In this document: positions 21,017 through 30,925 of the stretch, in pieces | Position numbering within the stretch: the first letter of the stretch is position 1 | Layout of the letters: every line of letters begins with the position of its first letter | Origin: Serratia surfactantfaciens | GTDB lineage: Bacteria; Pseudomonadota; Gammaproteobacteria; Enterobacterales; Enterobacteriaceae | DNA length: 64,000 nt | Direction of reading: 5' to 3' | NCBI RefSeq assembly: GCF_001642805.2 | Contig: NZ_CP016948.1 | Location: 3,286,001-3,350,000, forward strand | Notes under the pieces: generated by a model | Seen by the model: only the letters and a program-made list of their open reading frames with translations | The model's database searches: none | What the model was told of the DNA's origin: nothing | Position numbers and translations under genes: made by a program

Positions 21017-22678
21017 ATGCTGGCGCAATTAACCATCAGCAACTTTGCTATCGTTCGTGAGTTGGAAATCGATTTTCAACCGGGTATGACGGCGATCACC
21101 GGTGAAACCGGCGCCGGCAAATCCATCGCCATCGATGCGCTGGGGCTGTGCCTCGGCAACCGCGCCGACGGCAACGTGGTGCGCCTGGGAGCCGCCCGCG
21201 CCGACATCTGCGCCCGCTTCTCGCTGGCGGACACCCCGTCCGCGCGCGAGTGGCTGGAGCAAAACCAGCTGGACGACAGCAACGAATGCCTGCTGCGCCG
21301 GGTGATCAACGCCGACGGCCGTTCGCGCGGCTTTATCAACGGCACTGCCGTGCCGCTGTCGCAGCTGCGCGAGCTGGGGCAACGCCTGATCCAAATCCAC
21401 GGTCAACACGCCCATCAGCTGCTGCTCAAGCCGGAGCACCAAAAAGCGCTGCTCGACGCCTACGCCGACGAACCCGCCCTGCTGGCGGCGATGAGCCAGG
21501 CCTATCAACGCTGGCACCAGAGCTGCCGCGAGCTGGCGCACCACCAGCAGCAGTCCATCGAGCGCGAAGCGCGCAAGCAGCTGCTGCAATACCAATTGAA
21601 AGAGCTGAACGAATTCGCGCCGCAGGCCGGCGAGTTCGAGCAGACCGACGCCGAGTACAAGCGCCTGGCCAACAGCGGCCAGCTGCTGACCCTCAGCCAG
21701 CAGACGCTGCAGCTGCTCGCCGACAGCGACGAGAACAACATGCTCAGCCAGCTCTACAACGCCAAACACCTGCTGATCGAGCTGGCCGGGCTGGACGACA
21801 AGCTCAGCGGCCTGTTGGACATGCTGGAAGAGGCCTCGATCCAGATCAGCGAAGCCAGCGACGAACTGCGCCACTACGCCGATCGCATGGATCTCGATCC
21901 CAACCGCCTGCACGAACTGGAACAACGCCTGTCGCGCCAAATCAGCCTGGCGCGCAAACACCAGGTCGCGCCGGAAGAGCTGCCGCAGCTGCATCAGCAG
22001 TTGCTGGATGAACAGCTGTTGCTTTCACAGCAGGAAAGCGACCATGAGCACCTGAACGAGGCGGTTACCCTGCATCATCAGCAGGCGCTGGCGCTGGCGG
22101 AAGAGCTGCACCAGAAACGCCTGCACTACGCGGCCGAGCTGACCACGCTCATCACCGACAGCATGCAGGCGCTCTCCATGCCGCACGGCAAGTTCAACAT
22201 CGACGTGCGCTTCGAACCGCAGCATCTGAGCGCCGAAGGGGCCAGCCGCACCGAGTTCTGCGTCTCCACCAACCCGGGGCAGCCACTGCAGCCGCTGGCG
22301 AAGGTCGCCTCCGGCGGCGAGCTGTCGCGCATCGCGCTGGCCATTCAGGTGATCACCGCCCGCAAGATGGAAACCCCGGCGCTGATCTTTGACGAAGTGG
22401 ACGTGGGCATCAGCGGCCCTACCGCCGCCATCGTCGGCCGCCTGTTGCGCCAGCTCGGCGAATCCACCCAGGTGATGTGCGTCACCCACCTGCCGCAGGT
22501 GGCCGGATGCGGGCATCAGCATCTGTTCGTCAGCAAGCAGACCGACGGCACGGTGACCGAAACCCAGATGGCGCCGCTGGATAAACGCGCCCGGCTGCAA
22601 GAGCTGGCGCGCCTGCTCGGCGGCAGCGAAGTCACCCGCAATACGCTGGCCAATGCCAAAGAACTGCTGGCGGCATAA
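21017..22678 (+). CDS. recN: DNA repair ATPase RecN
   Basis: RecN is an SMC-like ATPase that helps repair double-strand breaks. I chose [20 protein letters not shown] at 21017, behind AGGAAGG; an in-frame ATG eight codons upstream overlaps the promoter. The 553 residues have Walker A GETGAGKS at 29-36, a central coiled coil (about 150-370), the ABC signature [12 protein letters not shown] and Walker [17 protein letters not shown] control is shown by two LexA boxes. Confidence 0.97.
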   Translation: MLAQLTISNFAIVRELEIDFQPGMTAITGETGAGKSIAIDALGLCLGNRADGNVVRLGAARADICARFSLADTPSAREWLEQNQLDDSNECLLRRVINADGRSRGFINGTAVPLSQLRELGQRLIQIHGQHAHQLLLKPEHQKALLDAYADEPALLAAMSQAYQRWHQSCRELAHHQQQSIEREARKQLLQYQLKELNEFAPQAGEFEQTDAEYKRLANSGQLLTLSQQTLQLLADSDENNMLSQLYNAKHLLIELAGLDDKLSGLLDMLEEASIQISEASDELRHYADRMDLDPNRLHELEQRLSRQISLARKHQVAPEELPQLHQQLLDEQLLLSQQESDHEHLNEAVTLHHQQALALAEELHQKRLHYAAELTTLITDSMQALSMPHGKFNIDVRFEPQHLSAEGASRTEFCVSTNPGQPLQPLAKVASGGELSRIALAIQVITARKMETPALIFDEVDVGISGPTAAIVGRLLRQLGESTQVMCVTHLPQVAGCGHQHLFVSKQTDGTVTETQMAPLDKRARLQELARLLGGSEVTRNTLANAKELLAA

Positions 22679-22918
22679 AAAAGCTCAACTTTTTCACTTT
22701 CCTGCGGTCTGACAGTGACGCTGTTGGCCCGAGAAATATCTAAAGTGCGCCGCGGCGGCGATCCGAAGCCATCTCAACGGCCTGAAACAGGCCAAGCGCT
22801 TGAGGTGCAGAAGGAAAGCCAATGCGTCGCAACGTGAAAGATGAAGGGTATAAAGGTTTCCAACTGCCGCAAGGTCTATTATCATCGGCATCCTATGCCC
22901 TAAAGGAATGTGATTACT

Positions 22919-23257
22919 ATGCGCTGTAAAACGCTGACTGCCGCCGCTGTAGTTCTTGTGATGCTGACTGCAGGCTGTTCTACTTTTGAAAAGGTGGTTT
23001 ATCGTCCTGACATCAACCAGGGGAACTACCTGACGTCGACCGACGTGGCGAAAATCCAGAAAGGGATGACCCAGCAACAGGTCGCTTACACATTGGGCAC
23101 CCCAATGCTGCAAGACCCGTTCGGGACTCAGACGTGGTTCTATGTGTTCCGCCAGCAGCCTGGCCATGAAGATATCACCCAGCAAACGCTGACGTTGACC
23201 TTCGACAGCGCAGGCGTGTTGACCGATATCCAGAACAAACCGGCACTGACCAAGTAA
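22919..23257 (+). CDS. bamE: Outer membrane assembly lipoprotein BamE
   Basis: BamE (SmpA) is a lipoprotein of the BAM complex that folds outer-membrane beta-barrels. The start [20 protein letters not shown] is chosen by alignment with E. coli; a GTG three codons upstream is possible. The lipobox LTAGC gives a lipidated C20. The mature part ([37 protein letters not shown]) is strongly conserved. The protein has 112 residues. It ends at a bidirectional terminator shared with rnfH. Confidence 0.97.
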   Translation: MRCKTLTAAAVVLVMLTAGCSTFEKVVYRPDINQGNYLTSTDVAKIQKGMTQQQVAYTLGTPMLQDPFGTQTWFYVFRQQPGHEDITQQTLTLTFDSAGVLTDIQNKPALTK

Positions 23258-23348
23258 TCGGCGCCGCCCGCTCTTCCGGCCCATGAGGAGGCATGATGTT
23301 CCTCATGACAGTCGCAGGCTGCAACGCGGAAGAGAGAATCAGTTTCAG

Positions 23349-23385
23349 ATAAAAAATAAGGCGCTCATAGCGCCTTATTTTTTTG
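23349..23385. terminator. Bidirectional terminator between bamE and rnfH
   Basis: AAAATAAGGCGCT, loop CAT, AGCGCCTTATTTT is a 13-base perfect stem with A and T tracts on the two sides. The rnfH stop codon is inside its right arm. Confidence 0.9.
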
Positions 23386-23659
23386 CCTTTTCTGCCCGTT
23401 GCCGGCGCAGTTCTTTCGGATCGGCGATGAGCGGCCGGTAGATCTCAACCCGGTCACCGTCGTTTAGCGTGTCGCCCAGCTTGGCCGGCCGGCTGTAGAT
23501 ACCGATTTTGTTGCTCTTGAGATCGATATCCTGACGCAGCTCCAGCAGGCCCGAAGCCGCAATCGCCTGCTCGACGCTGCTGCCCTCGGCCAGCTTCACC
23601 TTGCGCAGGTACTGGCGCTCCGGTAAGGCGTACACCACCTCGACCTGAATGTCAGACAC
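23375..23659 (-). CDS. rnfH: RnfH family protein (RatB)
   Basis: The 94-residue protein has a ubiquitin-like fold of the RnfH family ([61 protein letters not shown]). In E. coli the homologue is the second gene of the ratA-ratB pair. Its biochemical role is not settled. It overlaps the end of ratA by eight bases and has a basic C-terminal tail. Confidence 0.93.
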   Translation of the reverse strand: MSDIQVEVVYALPERQYLRKVKLAEGSSVEQAIAASGLLELRQDIDLKSNKIGIYSRPAKLGDTLNDGDRVEIYRPLIADPKELRRQRAEKAKK

Positions 23660-24086
23660 TGTAGACCTCTTTCGCGCGCTGGGTGAATGCCTGCACCATG
23701 CTGCCCGCCAGCTCTTTAAATACCTTGCCGAACGCCAGTTCGATCAGTTTGTTGGTGAACTCGAAGTCCAGGTGCAGCTCCACCTTGCAGGCCTCTTCGC
23801 TCAGCGGTGTGAACTGCCAACCACCCATCAGCTTGCGGAACGGACCATCGACCAGCTGCATATTGATGCGTTGGTTATCCAACAGCGTATTGCGCGTGGT
23901 GAAGGTCTTGCTGATACCGGCCTTGGCGACGTCCACCGCGGCGGTCATTTCATTGGGGGTAGCGTTAAGCACCCGGCTGCCGGTGCAGCCTGGCAGAAAA
24001 TCGGGATAAGAATGAACATCGTTAACCAACTGATACATCTGCTCGGCGCTGAACGGCACTAATGCAGACCGACTGATCTGGGGCAT
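23652..24086 (-). CDS. ratA: RatA (START-domain, coenzyme Q-binding type)
   Basis: The 144-residue protein has the SRPBCC/START fold: [39 protein letters not shown], and [34 protein letters not shown]. In E. coli RatA was described as a toxin blocking 70S formation, while its family (COQ10) carries ubiquinone. I chose the start MPQISRSAL behind AGGAAATGAT; the frame is open 18 codons further. It is divergent from smpB, as in E. coli. Confidence 0.93.
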   Translation of the reverse strand: MPQISRSALVPFSAEQMYQLVNDVHSYPDFLPGCTGSRVLNATPNEMTAAVDVAKAGISKTFTTRNTLLDNQRINMQLVDGPFRKLMGGWQFTPLSEEACKVELHLDFEFTNKLIELAFGKVFKELAGSMVQAFTQRAKEVYSV

Positions 24087-24247
24087 ATCATTTCCTGTAA
24101 GACATAAAACGTACAGATAATACCATTTATCTGGCGGCAAACAAAAAATCTGCTAAGGGATGAGGGAACCAAAAATGCGAAAAATTGCGCAGGTGCTGAA
24201 CGGGAAAGGATTTCTTTCGCTGAAGCATCCAGTATAATGAACGCACT

Positions 24248-24730
24248 ATGACAAAGAAAAAAGCACACAAACCCGGTTCCGCCACCATTGCCCAAAACAA
24301 GCGCGCGCGTTTCGAATACTTCATTGAAGAAGAGTTCGAGGCTGGCCTGTCGCTGCAAGGGTGGGAAGTTAAATCGCTGCGTGCTGGCAAAGCCAACCTC
24401 AGCGACAGCTACGTGACGTTCCGTGACGGTGAAGCCTATTTGTTTGGCGCCACCATCACTCCGCTCAACGTGGCCTCGTCGCATGTGGTGTGCGATCCGA
24501 CACGTACCCGTAAACTGCTGCTGAACAGACGCGAGCTGGACACCTTGCTCGGCCGCGTCAACCGCGAGGGTTACACCGTGGTGGCCTTGTCCCTGTATTG
24601 GAAAAATGCCTGGAGCAAGATCAAGATCGGCGTAGCCAAAGGCAAGAAAGAGCACGACAAACGCGATGACATCAAAGATCGCGAATGGCAGACGGCGAAA
24701 GCCCGTATCATGAAGCACGCCAATCGTTAA
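24248..24730 (+). CDS. smpB: tmRNA-binding protein SmpB
   Basis: SmpB carries tmRNA to stalled ribosomes for trans-translation. The 160 residues begin [56 protein letters not shown] and end in the basic helix [27 protein letters not shown] that sits in the A site. It is 50 bases upstream of ssrA, its RNA partner, which is the usual arrangement. Confidence 0.98.
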   Translation: MTKKKAHKPGSATIAQNKRARFEYFIEEEFEAGLSLQGWEVKSLRAGKANLSDSYVTFRDGEAYLFGATITPLNVASSHVVCDPTRTRKLLLNRRELDTLLGRVNREGYTVVALSLYWKNAWSKIKIGVAKGKKEHDKRDDIKDREWQTAKARIMKHANR

Positions 24731-24759
24731 GCCGCTGGCTTATCGAGGTAAACTTCTGG

Positions 24760-24765
24760 TATACT
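24760..24765 (+). promoter_or_regulatory. Probable -10 element of the ssrA promoter
   Basis: TATACT follows TGG, an extended -10 arrangement, about 15 bases before the mature 5' end of tmRNA. A weak -35 (TGGCTT) lies 18 bases further left. Confidence 0.55.
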
Positions 24766-24780
24766 GCACAAAGTTACTTG

Positions 24781-25143
24781 GGGCTGATTCTGGATTCGAC
24801 GGGATTTGCGAAGCCCTAGGAGCATGCCGAGGGGCGGTTGGCCTCGTAAAAAGCCGCAAAAAAATAGTCGCAAACGACGAAAACTACGCTTTAGCAGCTT
24901 AATACCCTGCTTAGAGCCCTCTCTCCCTAGCCTCCGCTCTTAGGACGGGGATCAAGAGAGGTCAAACCCAAAAGAGATCGCGTGGACGTCCTGCCTGGGG
25001 CTGAAGCGTTAAACTCAATCAGGCTAGTCTGTCAGTAGCGTGTCCATCCGCAGCTGGCCGGCGAATGTAAAGATTGGACTAAGCATGTAGTGCCGACGGT
25101 GTAGTAATTTCGGACGCGGGTTCAACTCCCGCCAGCTCCACCA
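24781..25143 (+). ncRNA. ssrA: tmRNA (transfer-messenger RNA)
   Basis: The 363-base RNA starts GGGGCTGATTCTGGATTCGAC and ends with the tRNA-like arm and an encoded CCA. The 3' part contains the T-arm GGTTCAACTCCCGCC. The tag frame at 24870-24902 encodes ANDENYALAA followed by TAA, the standard enterobacterial tag. It rescues stalled ribosomes with SmpB and marks the peptide for ClpXP. Length equals E. coli ssrA and no insertion splits it. Confidence 0.98.
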
Positions 25144-25185
25144 AATACGTCGCCAGTGAACCAGATAGACCCGGCGATAATAGCG

Positions 25186-25218
25186 AAAAAGCCCACAACT
25201 TCGGTTGCGGGCTTTTTT
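25186..25218 (+). terminator. Terminator of ssrA
   Basis: AAAAGCCC, a stem with the stable TTCG loop (CAAC-TTCG-GTTG) and GGGC are followed by a run of six Ts. It is 43 bases after the mature 3' end. Confidence 0.9.
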
Positions 25219-25412
25219 GTTTTTGTGGCACTCAGGGGCGAAGGCCCCCACAACCCGAACGCCCTCTGGCCGGCAAAGGCGAGTGTTCCCGATAGAGACC
25301 ATGCGTAGCCAGCCGGTTGTGTGCAGCAGCACGTTGCGCATCATAGGGGCGTGTTCGATCCGCCCAGTGCATACCACCGCCTGTACGCTCGCACGCACAC
25401 CGGCTGATTTAA

Positions 25413-25436
25413 CAAAAAACCCCGCCGCAGCGGGGA
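25413..25436 (-). terminator. Terminator of cyuA
   Basis: On the minus strand CCCCGC, a short loop and GCGGGG are followed by TTTTTTG. It is a few bases after the cyuA stop codon. Confidence 0.85.
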
Positions 25437-25440
25437 AAGC

Positions 25441-26751
25441 TCAGGAAGCTTTTTTCGCCATAATCTCGATGATCTGCCTGTCGGTGTGCTGCATCGAGCG
25501 GCTGGCCAGCGCGCAAAGGTTGGCGATCGACTGCTCAACATCATTCGCCACGATCCCCTCGTTGCCGGTTACCGCCGTGTCGTCCAGCGCCATCAGCACC
25601 GCCTTCCACGCCGACGAGGCGCTGGTGGAAACCTTCATCGCACAGCTGTTGGAAGCGCCATCGCAAATCATCCCGCTCACATCGCCAATCATGCTGCCGA
25701 TGGCCTTGGCGATGGTGTCGTACCGGCCATCCGCCAGCCACGCCATCCCGGCGGCCGCCCCCATCGAGGCGGTAGTGGCGGCGCACAGCGCGGAGAGGCG
25801 CGGCAGGCGATAGTGGATATAAATGGCGCTCAGGTGCGACAGCATCAGCGCACGCGCCAGCTGTTCCTCATCGGCCGCGAAGTGCTCCGCCACCACCATC
25901 ACCGGCAAGGTGGCAGCGATCCCCTGATTGCCCGAGCCGGAGTTGCTCATCGCGGGCAGCGTCGCCCCTCCCATCCGCGCATCGGACGCCGCACTGGTGC
26001 GGATCACGATGTCGCTGGCCAGATCGCTCGCCATCAATCCGCGTGCGCGCTGTTTTTGCAACGTGGCACCCACGTGTAGCCCCCACTGGCTGCGCAGCCC
26101 TTCTTGCGACAGCGCACCGTTGAGGCGCGCGGCATCGAGAATAAAACGGATATCCGCGAACGGCGCCTGCTCGATGAAATCCACGATCTCACGCAGCGAA
26201 GTCTGCTCCAGCACTTGCAGCGGGCATGCCGGCTCGGCGCCCTGCGGCTGCGCCTTCAGCGTATAGAGCGTCTCGCCCTGCCGCTCGATACTGACGATGC
26301 GGGTATGCCCGCCGACGATGGTGGCGCTGGCCCATTGATCGCCGGCGTAAACCTTCGCCCGGGAATAGAGGATATCTTCGCAAGGCGACTGTAGCATGAC
26401 GCGCACCGCCCCCTGCGCCAATAGCCGCTTCGCTTGCGTTATGGCCGCTGCAGAGGCCTTCTCGAGCACTTCCAAACCGCCGTCGGCATCGCCGCCGATA
26501 GCCCCCAACGCGGCGGCGATCGGCAATCCCACCATGCCGGTGCCAGGCACCGTCACGCCCATGCCATTTTTCATCAAATTCGGCGAAACCCAGGCTTCAA
26601 TGCGATCCACCGGCCCCGGTAAATGAGCCGCCGCCGTGGCGCTGGCCAGCGCCAGGGAAACCGGTTCGGTACATCCCAATGCAGGCTTCACCTCCTCCTG
26701 CACGACGCGGATGTATTTTTTCCATAATGAAAGACTTTCAGGGTTCAACAT
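25441..26751 (-). CDS. cyuA: L-cysteine desulfidase CyuA (YhaM, UPF0597)
   Basis: CyuA breaks cysteine into pyruvate, ammonia and sulfide with an iron-sulfur cluster. The 436-residue protein shows the family motifs [17 protein letters not shown] with C27, and [16 protein letters not shown] with C363 and C370, which fit the cluster-binding cysteines. [17 protein letters not shown] is also conserved. It lies behind the transporter gene cyuP by 30 bases, matching the E. coli cyuPA operon, which serves anaerobic cysteine use. The pair is here next to ssrA, not in the E. coli position. Confidence 0.92.
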   Translation of the reverse strand: MLNPESLSLWKKYIRVVQEEVKPALGCTEPVSLALASATAAAHLPGPVDRIEAWVSPNLMKNGMGVTVPGTGMVGLPIAAALGAIGGDADGGLEVLEKASAAAITQAKRLLAQGAVRVMLQSPCEDILYSRAKVYAGDQWASATIVGGHTRIVSIERQGETLYTLKAQPQGAEPACPLQVLEQTSLREIVDFIEQAPFADIRFILDAARLNGALSQEGLRSQWGLHVGATLQKQRARGLMASDLASDIVIRTSAASDARMGGATLPAMSNSGSGNQGIAATLPVMVVAEHFAADEEQLARALMLSHLSAIYIHYRLPRLSALCAATTASMGAAAGMAWLADGRYDTIAKAIGSMIGDVSGMICDGASNSCAMKVSTSASSAWKAVLMALDDTAVTGNEGIVANDVEQSIANLCALASRSMQHTDRQIIEIMAKKAS

Positions 26752-26781
26752 AATGACAACCTTAATACCGTATTAGCTCTA

Positions 26782-28113
26782 TCAGGAGAATGCCAGGAAC
26801 GGGGAGACGCACAGAAGCAAGCCGGTCACGATGATAAGCACCAGCGATGCGCCTTTATATTTGTGCAGCGCCGGCACCTTATGGACCAGCCACGCAGGAA
26901 TAAGGCAGCCCACCAGGCCGAAGATCGGGCTGCAAATGGATGTGAAGCTCAGCACCGGCGCATTCAGCACAATGGCGCTCCAGGCCAGCAGAATAGCGAA
27001 CACCATAATGCCGCGCTGCACATAGGTTTCATTGATGTTTTCCAGCGGCAGCTTGCGGCGCAGCAGGTTCATCACGATGCCCTGCGTCGCTTCGCGAAAG
27101 CCCAAATAAACACCGAAAAAGGCGGTCATCACGGCGAAAATATTAAGGATCACGCTGACGACTTTGACCCAGGCGGCGCCGTCACCGCTAATAAACTGAG
27201 CGGCGATCGCCAGGGCGGAAATGTTCTGCTCATAGGCTTTTACCGCCTCATCATGCCCCATCGCCAGCGTAAAAGAGACGGCATAGAAAAAGACGGTGGT
27301 AAACAGAATGCCAAAGGCGATATTCATGGCGCGCAGCGCTTTATGGCGGGCAACCTCAATCGATTTTTCACGCGAGCGGTAGGAAATGACCATCGGGCTA
27401 AGCGTCTGAATAAACAGAATCGAAGTCAGAGTAAACGGCAGCGTAATAATGGCGTTTTTAATCAACAGCGCCGCCGGTGGCAGCGCGCCGATGTTATTCA
27501 CATGCCACAGGCCAATCATCGACACGCCGAGCGCCGCCACAACCAGCAGCTTGGTCAGCACCATCAGGCTTGAAAGTTTGAATAGCAGCTGTTCACCGCG
27601 CGATGAAATCGCCACTAAAATGCAGATCAGCGCCAGGCCATAAAAAGGGTTGTCGGACAACAGCCCTTCCGTCACGCCGAAGGTGTGCAAATAAGACGCG
27701 CTGTCGTTGGTGATGGCGGTGGAATAAACGAACATCCAGATCACCAGCATGACAAAATAGAGTGCGCCGAGTAGGATGCCCCAGTTTTTCCCCAGATAGC
27801 CGCTAATCACGCTGGGATAGTCTTTGCACTCGGGCGATTCCGCGAGGGTATTGATAAATAAGCGCTGGAATAAATACATAGCCGGATAACCGATAATAGA
27901 GGAGAGCAGAAATACCCACAGCCCCATCAATCCAACCTGCACCGGTAAAAAAACAATGCCGGCACCAATCGCCATGCCGATACTCATAATCACCCAGCCG
28001 GTATCGGTACTGTCGAATTTAATTGCCTCACGCCATTCACTTTCCGTCATCTTCGCCCGCAACGCTGGCGACGTGTCATCCAATAGCACGCTATTATTTG
28101 AAGCCGTTTCCAT
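26782..28113 (-). CDS. cyuP: Cysteine/serine transporter CyuP (DlsT, YhaO)
   Basis: This is an inner-membrane HAAAP-family permease with about eleven hydrophobic helices. It is nearly identical to E. coli DlsT: TDTGWVIMSIGMAIGAGIVFLPVQVGLMGLW and SILFIQTLSPMVISYRSREKSIEVARHKALRAMNIAFG. I chose the start METASNNSVLLDDTSPAL, giving 443 residues as in E. coli, over a longer frame opening 16 codons upstream. It feeds cysteine to CyuA. Upstream DNA is A+T-rich and probably holds the promoter. Confidence 0.92.
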   Translation of the reverse strand: METASNNSVLLDDTSPALRAKMTESEWREAIKFDSTDTGWVIMSIGMAIGAGIVFLPVQVGLMGLWVFLLSSIIGYPAMYLFQRLFINTLAESPECKDYPSVISGYLGKNWGILLGALYFVMLVIWMFVYSTAITNDSASYLHTFGVTEGLLSDNPFYGLALICILVAISSRGEQLLFKLSSLMVLTKLLVVAALGVSMIGLWHVNNIGALPPAALLIKNAIITLPFTLTSILFIQTLSPMVISYRSREKSIEVARHKALRAMNIAFGILFTTVFFYAVSFTLAMGHDEAVKAYEQNISALAIAAQFISGDGAAWVKVVSVILNIFAVMTAFFGVYLGFREATQGIVMNLLRRKLPLENINETYVQRGIMVFAILLAWSAIVLNAPVLSFTSICSPIFGLVGCLIPAWLVHKVPALHKYKGASLVLIIVTGLLLCVSPFLAFS

Positions 28114-28449
28114 AAGGTTCTCGCTTGTGTAGGTAGAGGTTTTTTTTAATAGTTTCTGCACGATGGATAATTCTAAAATGCAGGCGAGTTATCGTTTTAA
28201 TGTGCGAAATCTTACCCCTGAAACAAGAGAAAAAAGTCACAATATTTGTATGGATTAAGGCTATCAAAGAGAAAAAAATCCCATAAAAAAAGAATAAGAA
28301 GAAATAAATTCTATCAAAAACCAGTATGAGAGGCGCATCACATTATCCCAACGCGCCACAATATGAATCACAGACCAGGTGAACGCAGCGTTCCGCCCGT
28401 TTTGCATTCGCAGCGCCCGGCAGGCTAAACCGCATACCGGGCGCTCCCT
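28114..28449. other. 336-base A+T-rich stretch upstream of cyuP
   Basis: No gene is supported. The cyuP promoter should be at the left and the end of the PepSY gene abuts the right. I looked for a CRP box here and found none. Confidence 0.5.
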
Positions 28450-30111
28450 TTACCGCCCCTCTTTCTCCCCCAGGAAGAAATACCATAGCGGAATGGAAAG
28501 CAGCAGGGTGAATACCAGCGTATACAGCAACACCATCAGGCTCTGCATCACGATCATCTGTGCGCTCCAGGCGCCGATCGGCAGCTGAAACTGCTCGACG
28601 GTGCCGCCGAGGATCGCCTTGCCCAACACGCAGCCGACCGCCACCGCGACCGTCGCCACCGCAGCACGGAACTTACGCACCTCTACGCGCCGAGCGGCCG
28701 CTTCCGGCGTTTCTTCGCCATGCCCCTGCCGTTGGCCACGCCAGCGCCACACGTCCGCCACCAATAGCGCCGCGAGACTCACGCCCATCAGCGGCAGACA
28801 ATAGCCCAAGGCTACGGCGATCGACAGCGTGATTACCCGCGCCGGCAGGGAAAGCGCCAGCCAGGCGGCGACCAGCGTCTGCACCGGATGCTGCGCACCC
28901 GCAGCCGGGCGGCGCATCCACCACATGCGGTACCCCAACACGATCGTCAGGCACAGCCCAAGGCCAAACGCCGCCAGCAGCAGCTGATTCGGCAAGCCGA
29001 ATAGAATACCCATGTGGGCGTCGATACCCCAGCGGGTCAGCTTGGCGATGAGCGGGAAGGTGCTGAACCGCACCTGGTCGACGACGGCGAAGCTCTGCGG
29101 CGCGATGGCGACCGCGTCCACCTGCGTTGGCCAGCTGCGATCCACTTCGGTCACCGTCCAGGCTTTACCCTCGCCCTTCGGCTGGCGCAGCTCTATCTTG
29201 GCGGTATCGATCCCGGCGGCGCGCGCGGCATGCAGCGCCCGATCCCAATCACCGTTCAGCGCATTGGCCTGTGCGGCAGGGTTCATCTTCATGCCCGGCA
29301 TCATACCGCGGTGCTCGGCGTGCGGATCGGCCGGCGTCTGCGGCGCATCGGCCTGCAGGCTGGCGTTGACCTGCGGCGTTAGCCAGCCCAGGTTGGCCCG
29401 CAGCGCATCGATGTTGCCGCCGGCCCACTGCGACCAGGTCAGCCCGGTGGCCGAGAAGAACAGCAGCCCGGCCAACAACGCTACGCCCAGCGTGATATGC
29501 AACTGGCGGCTGGCGGCGAAACGCCCTTTTGCCCTTTTCAGCTTGCGCTTCGGCCGCGTCGCCAGCCACAGCGCCACGCCGCCCAGCGCGGCCACCCACA
29601 GCCAGGAGGCCGCCAGCTCGCTGTAATTGCGGCCCAGGTCGCCGAGCAGCAGGCTGCTGTGCAGCTTATCCAGCCAGGTGCGCAGCGGCAGCACGCCGGA
29701 GGTGCCATACACCGTCATATCCCCCTTGATCGCCAGGGTGTAAGGATCGACAAACAGCGCGCGCGACTCGGAAGCGCCCAGATCGCCTCCCACGAACTGT
29801 ACGCGCGTGGTATCCGTCGCGCCGGGCGCCGGGCGCACGGCGTAAATGCGCGTCTCGGCACCCGCCACGCGGCGGGCGGCGGCGATTTGGTCGGCCAGCG
29901 ATCTTGCCTGTCCGTGCGGTTCGGTGAAAAGCGCATCGCGATACAGCGCCTCTTCAAGCTGCGGCGTCAACACATACAACGTGCCGGTCAGTGCGGCGAC
30001 CAGAATAAAAGGAGCAACCAGCAGGCCGATATAAAAATGCAGCCGTCTGATCAGGTTCAGCATCGCGCCACGCGGCGATGCGGCAGGTGGAGTTTTGGTT
30101 ATTGAAGACAT
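28450..30111 (-). CDS. PepSY-associated transmembrane protein
   Basis: The 553-residue protein begins with the family signature RRLHFYIGLLVAPFILVAALTGTLYVLTPQLE and has a second helix pair around ASRQLHITLGVALLAGLLFFSATGLTWSQW. A third block is WGIDAHMGILFGLPNQLLLAAFGLGLCLTIVLGYRMWWMRRP, and there are further C-terminal helices. A Met/His patch, HAEHRGMMPGMKMNP, lies in the periplasmic loop. Relatives act in metal or siderophore reduction and uptake, often with TonB receptors; none is here. It follows the DUF2946 gene by about 70 bases. Function is inferred. Confidence 0.8.
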   Translation of the reverse strand: MSSITKTPPAASPRGAMLNLIRRLHFYIGLLVAPFILVAALTGTLYVLTPQLEEALYRDALFTEPHGQARSLADQIAAARRVAGAETRIYAVRPAPGATDTTRVQFVGGDLGASESRALFVDPYTLAIKGDMTVYGTSGVLPLRTWLDKLHSSLLLGDLGRNYSELAASWLWVAALGGVALWLATRPKRKLKRAKGRFAASRQLHITLGVALLAGLLFFSATGLTWSQWAGGNIDALRANLGWLTPQVNASLQADAPQTPADPHAEHRGMMPGMKMNPAAQANALNGDWDRALHAARAAGIDTAKIELRQPKGEGKAWTVTEVDRSWPTQVDAVAIAPQSFAVVDQVRFSTFPLIAKLTRWGIDAHMGILFGLPNQLLLAAFGLGLCLTIVLGYRMWWMRRPAAGAQHPVQTLVAAWLALSLPARVITLSIAVALGYCLPLMGVSLAALLVADVWRWRGQRQGHGEETPEAAARRVEVRKFRAAVATVAVAVGCVLGKAILGGTVEQFQLPIGAWSAQMIVMQSLMVLLYTLVFTLLLSIPLWYFFLGEKEGR

Positions 30112-30182
30112 GGCCTTTCTCGTTTTTCAAACTGTGCACGCAGGCAAACCGTCCGCAGCGATACGGACGGCGTTACCCATGA

Positions 30183-30599
30183 TCAAGCAATAAGGAAAAA
30201 CGGCTGGCCGGGCGGCCCGCGCGGGCTCGGCCGCAGGGCAAGGCGCCGAATGGGCGGGGGGACGATGCGCGGCGCGCAAGGCAGGCGCGCAATACGCGCC
30301 ATCAGCCACAGCAGCGGGACGAATACCCACAGCAGCAGCGGTACGTGAATCAGCAGCTCGCAATAGCCGCAGAAGATCATCTCTGCCGGATCCATGCCAT
30401 GGTGGCCGGCATGTTCGGCGGCGGGCATCGCCATTCCGTGCATCTCATGCTGCATGGTAGCTGCCGGCTGCGCCATGCCGCTCATCATCTGATGGTGCAT
30501 CAGCGATTTCGACACCACCGGCGCCACAAACAGCAACAGCACCGCCATAATGGCGATGCTGGCGGCAAAGCGTTGCTGTAGCTGGCGTGGCACTCTCAT
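30183..30599 (-). CDS. DUF2946 membrane protein, His/Met-rich
   Basis: The 138-residue product has an N-terminal hydrophobic segment (about residues 13-30), then a His/Met stretch (SLMHHQMMSGMAQPAATMQHEMHGMAMPAAEHAGHHGM). Next come a CGYC pair inside EMIFCGYCELLIHVPLLLWVFVPLLWLM, a second helix and a basic tail. DUF2946 proteins are found with copper-handling genes. Together with the PepSY gene downstream this suggests a copper- or metal-linked membrane pair, which is inference. Confidence 0.75.
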   Translation of the reverse strand: MRVPRQLQQRFAASIAIMAVLLLFVAPVVSKSLMHHQMMSGMAQPAATMQHEMHGMAMPAAEHAGHHGMDPAEMIFCGYCELLIHVPLLLWVFVPLLWLMARIARLPCAPRIVPPPIRRLALRPSPRGPPGQPFFLIA

Positions 30600-30925
30600 C
30601 GCAGCGGTGAATTAACCCGGTCGGTTGCGAACAAGCGGCCAGTGTAACCTCAATGAACGGTGAGGTGAATGAAAAGCGAAACGTGTGGGATCAGGGAGAT
30701 CTCCCGCTAACGATTTGGTATCCGCTATAGGCTCTCGACACGACGACGGATTGCCGGCCGACGCTTCTTTCTTGCTGCCCTCCCAATCATGCCCTGGGTG
30801 TTTATATTGAGCCTCTTTTTATTAACCGTTTTATAGTGCATATAGAATGAAAACAAACTCAGCAACAACAGCAATAACGCCAAAAACAATAAAATCATCA
30901 ATGCACCTTGTATTCAAAAATCCAT
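30600..30925. other. 326-base intergenic stretch
   Basis: I see no gene or repeat here. It should hold the promoter of the DUF2946-PepSY pair on the minus strand and the end of the fimbrial LuxR-gene transcript. Confidence 0.45.

Noticed and set aside
25024..25398. 124-codon frame opposite the tmRNA 3' half
   Set aside because: It covers ssrA and its terminator; such frames are frequent spurious predictions opposite tmRNA.
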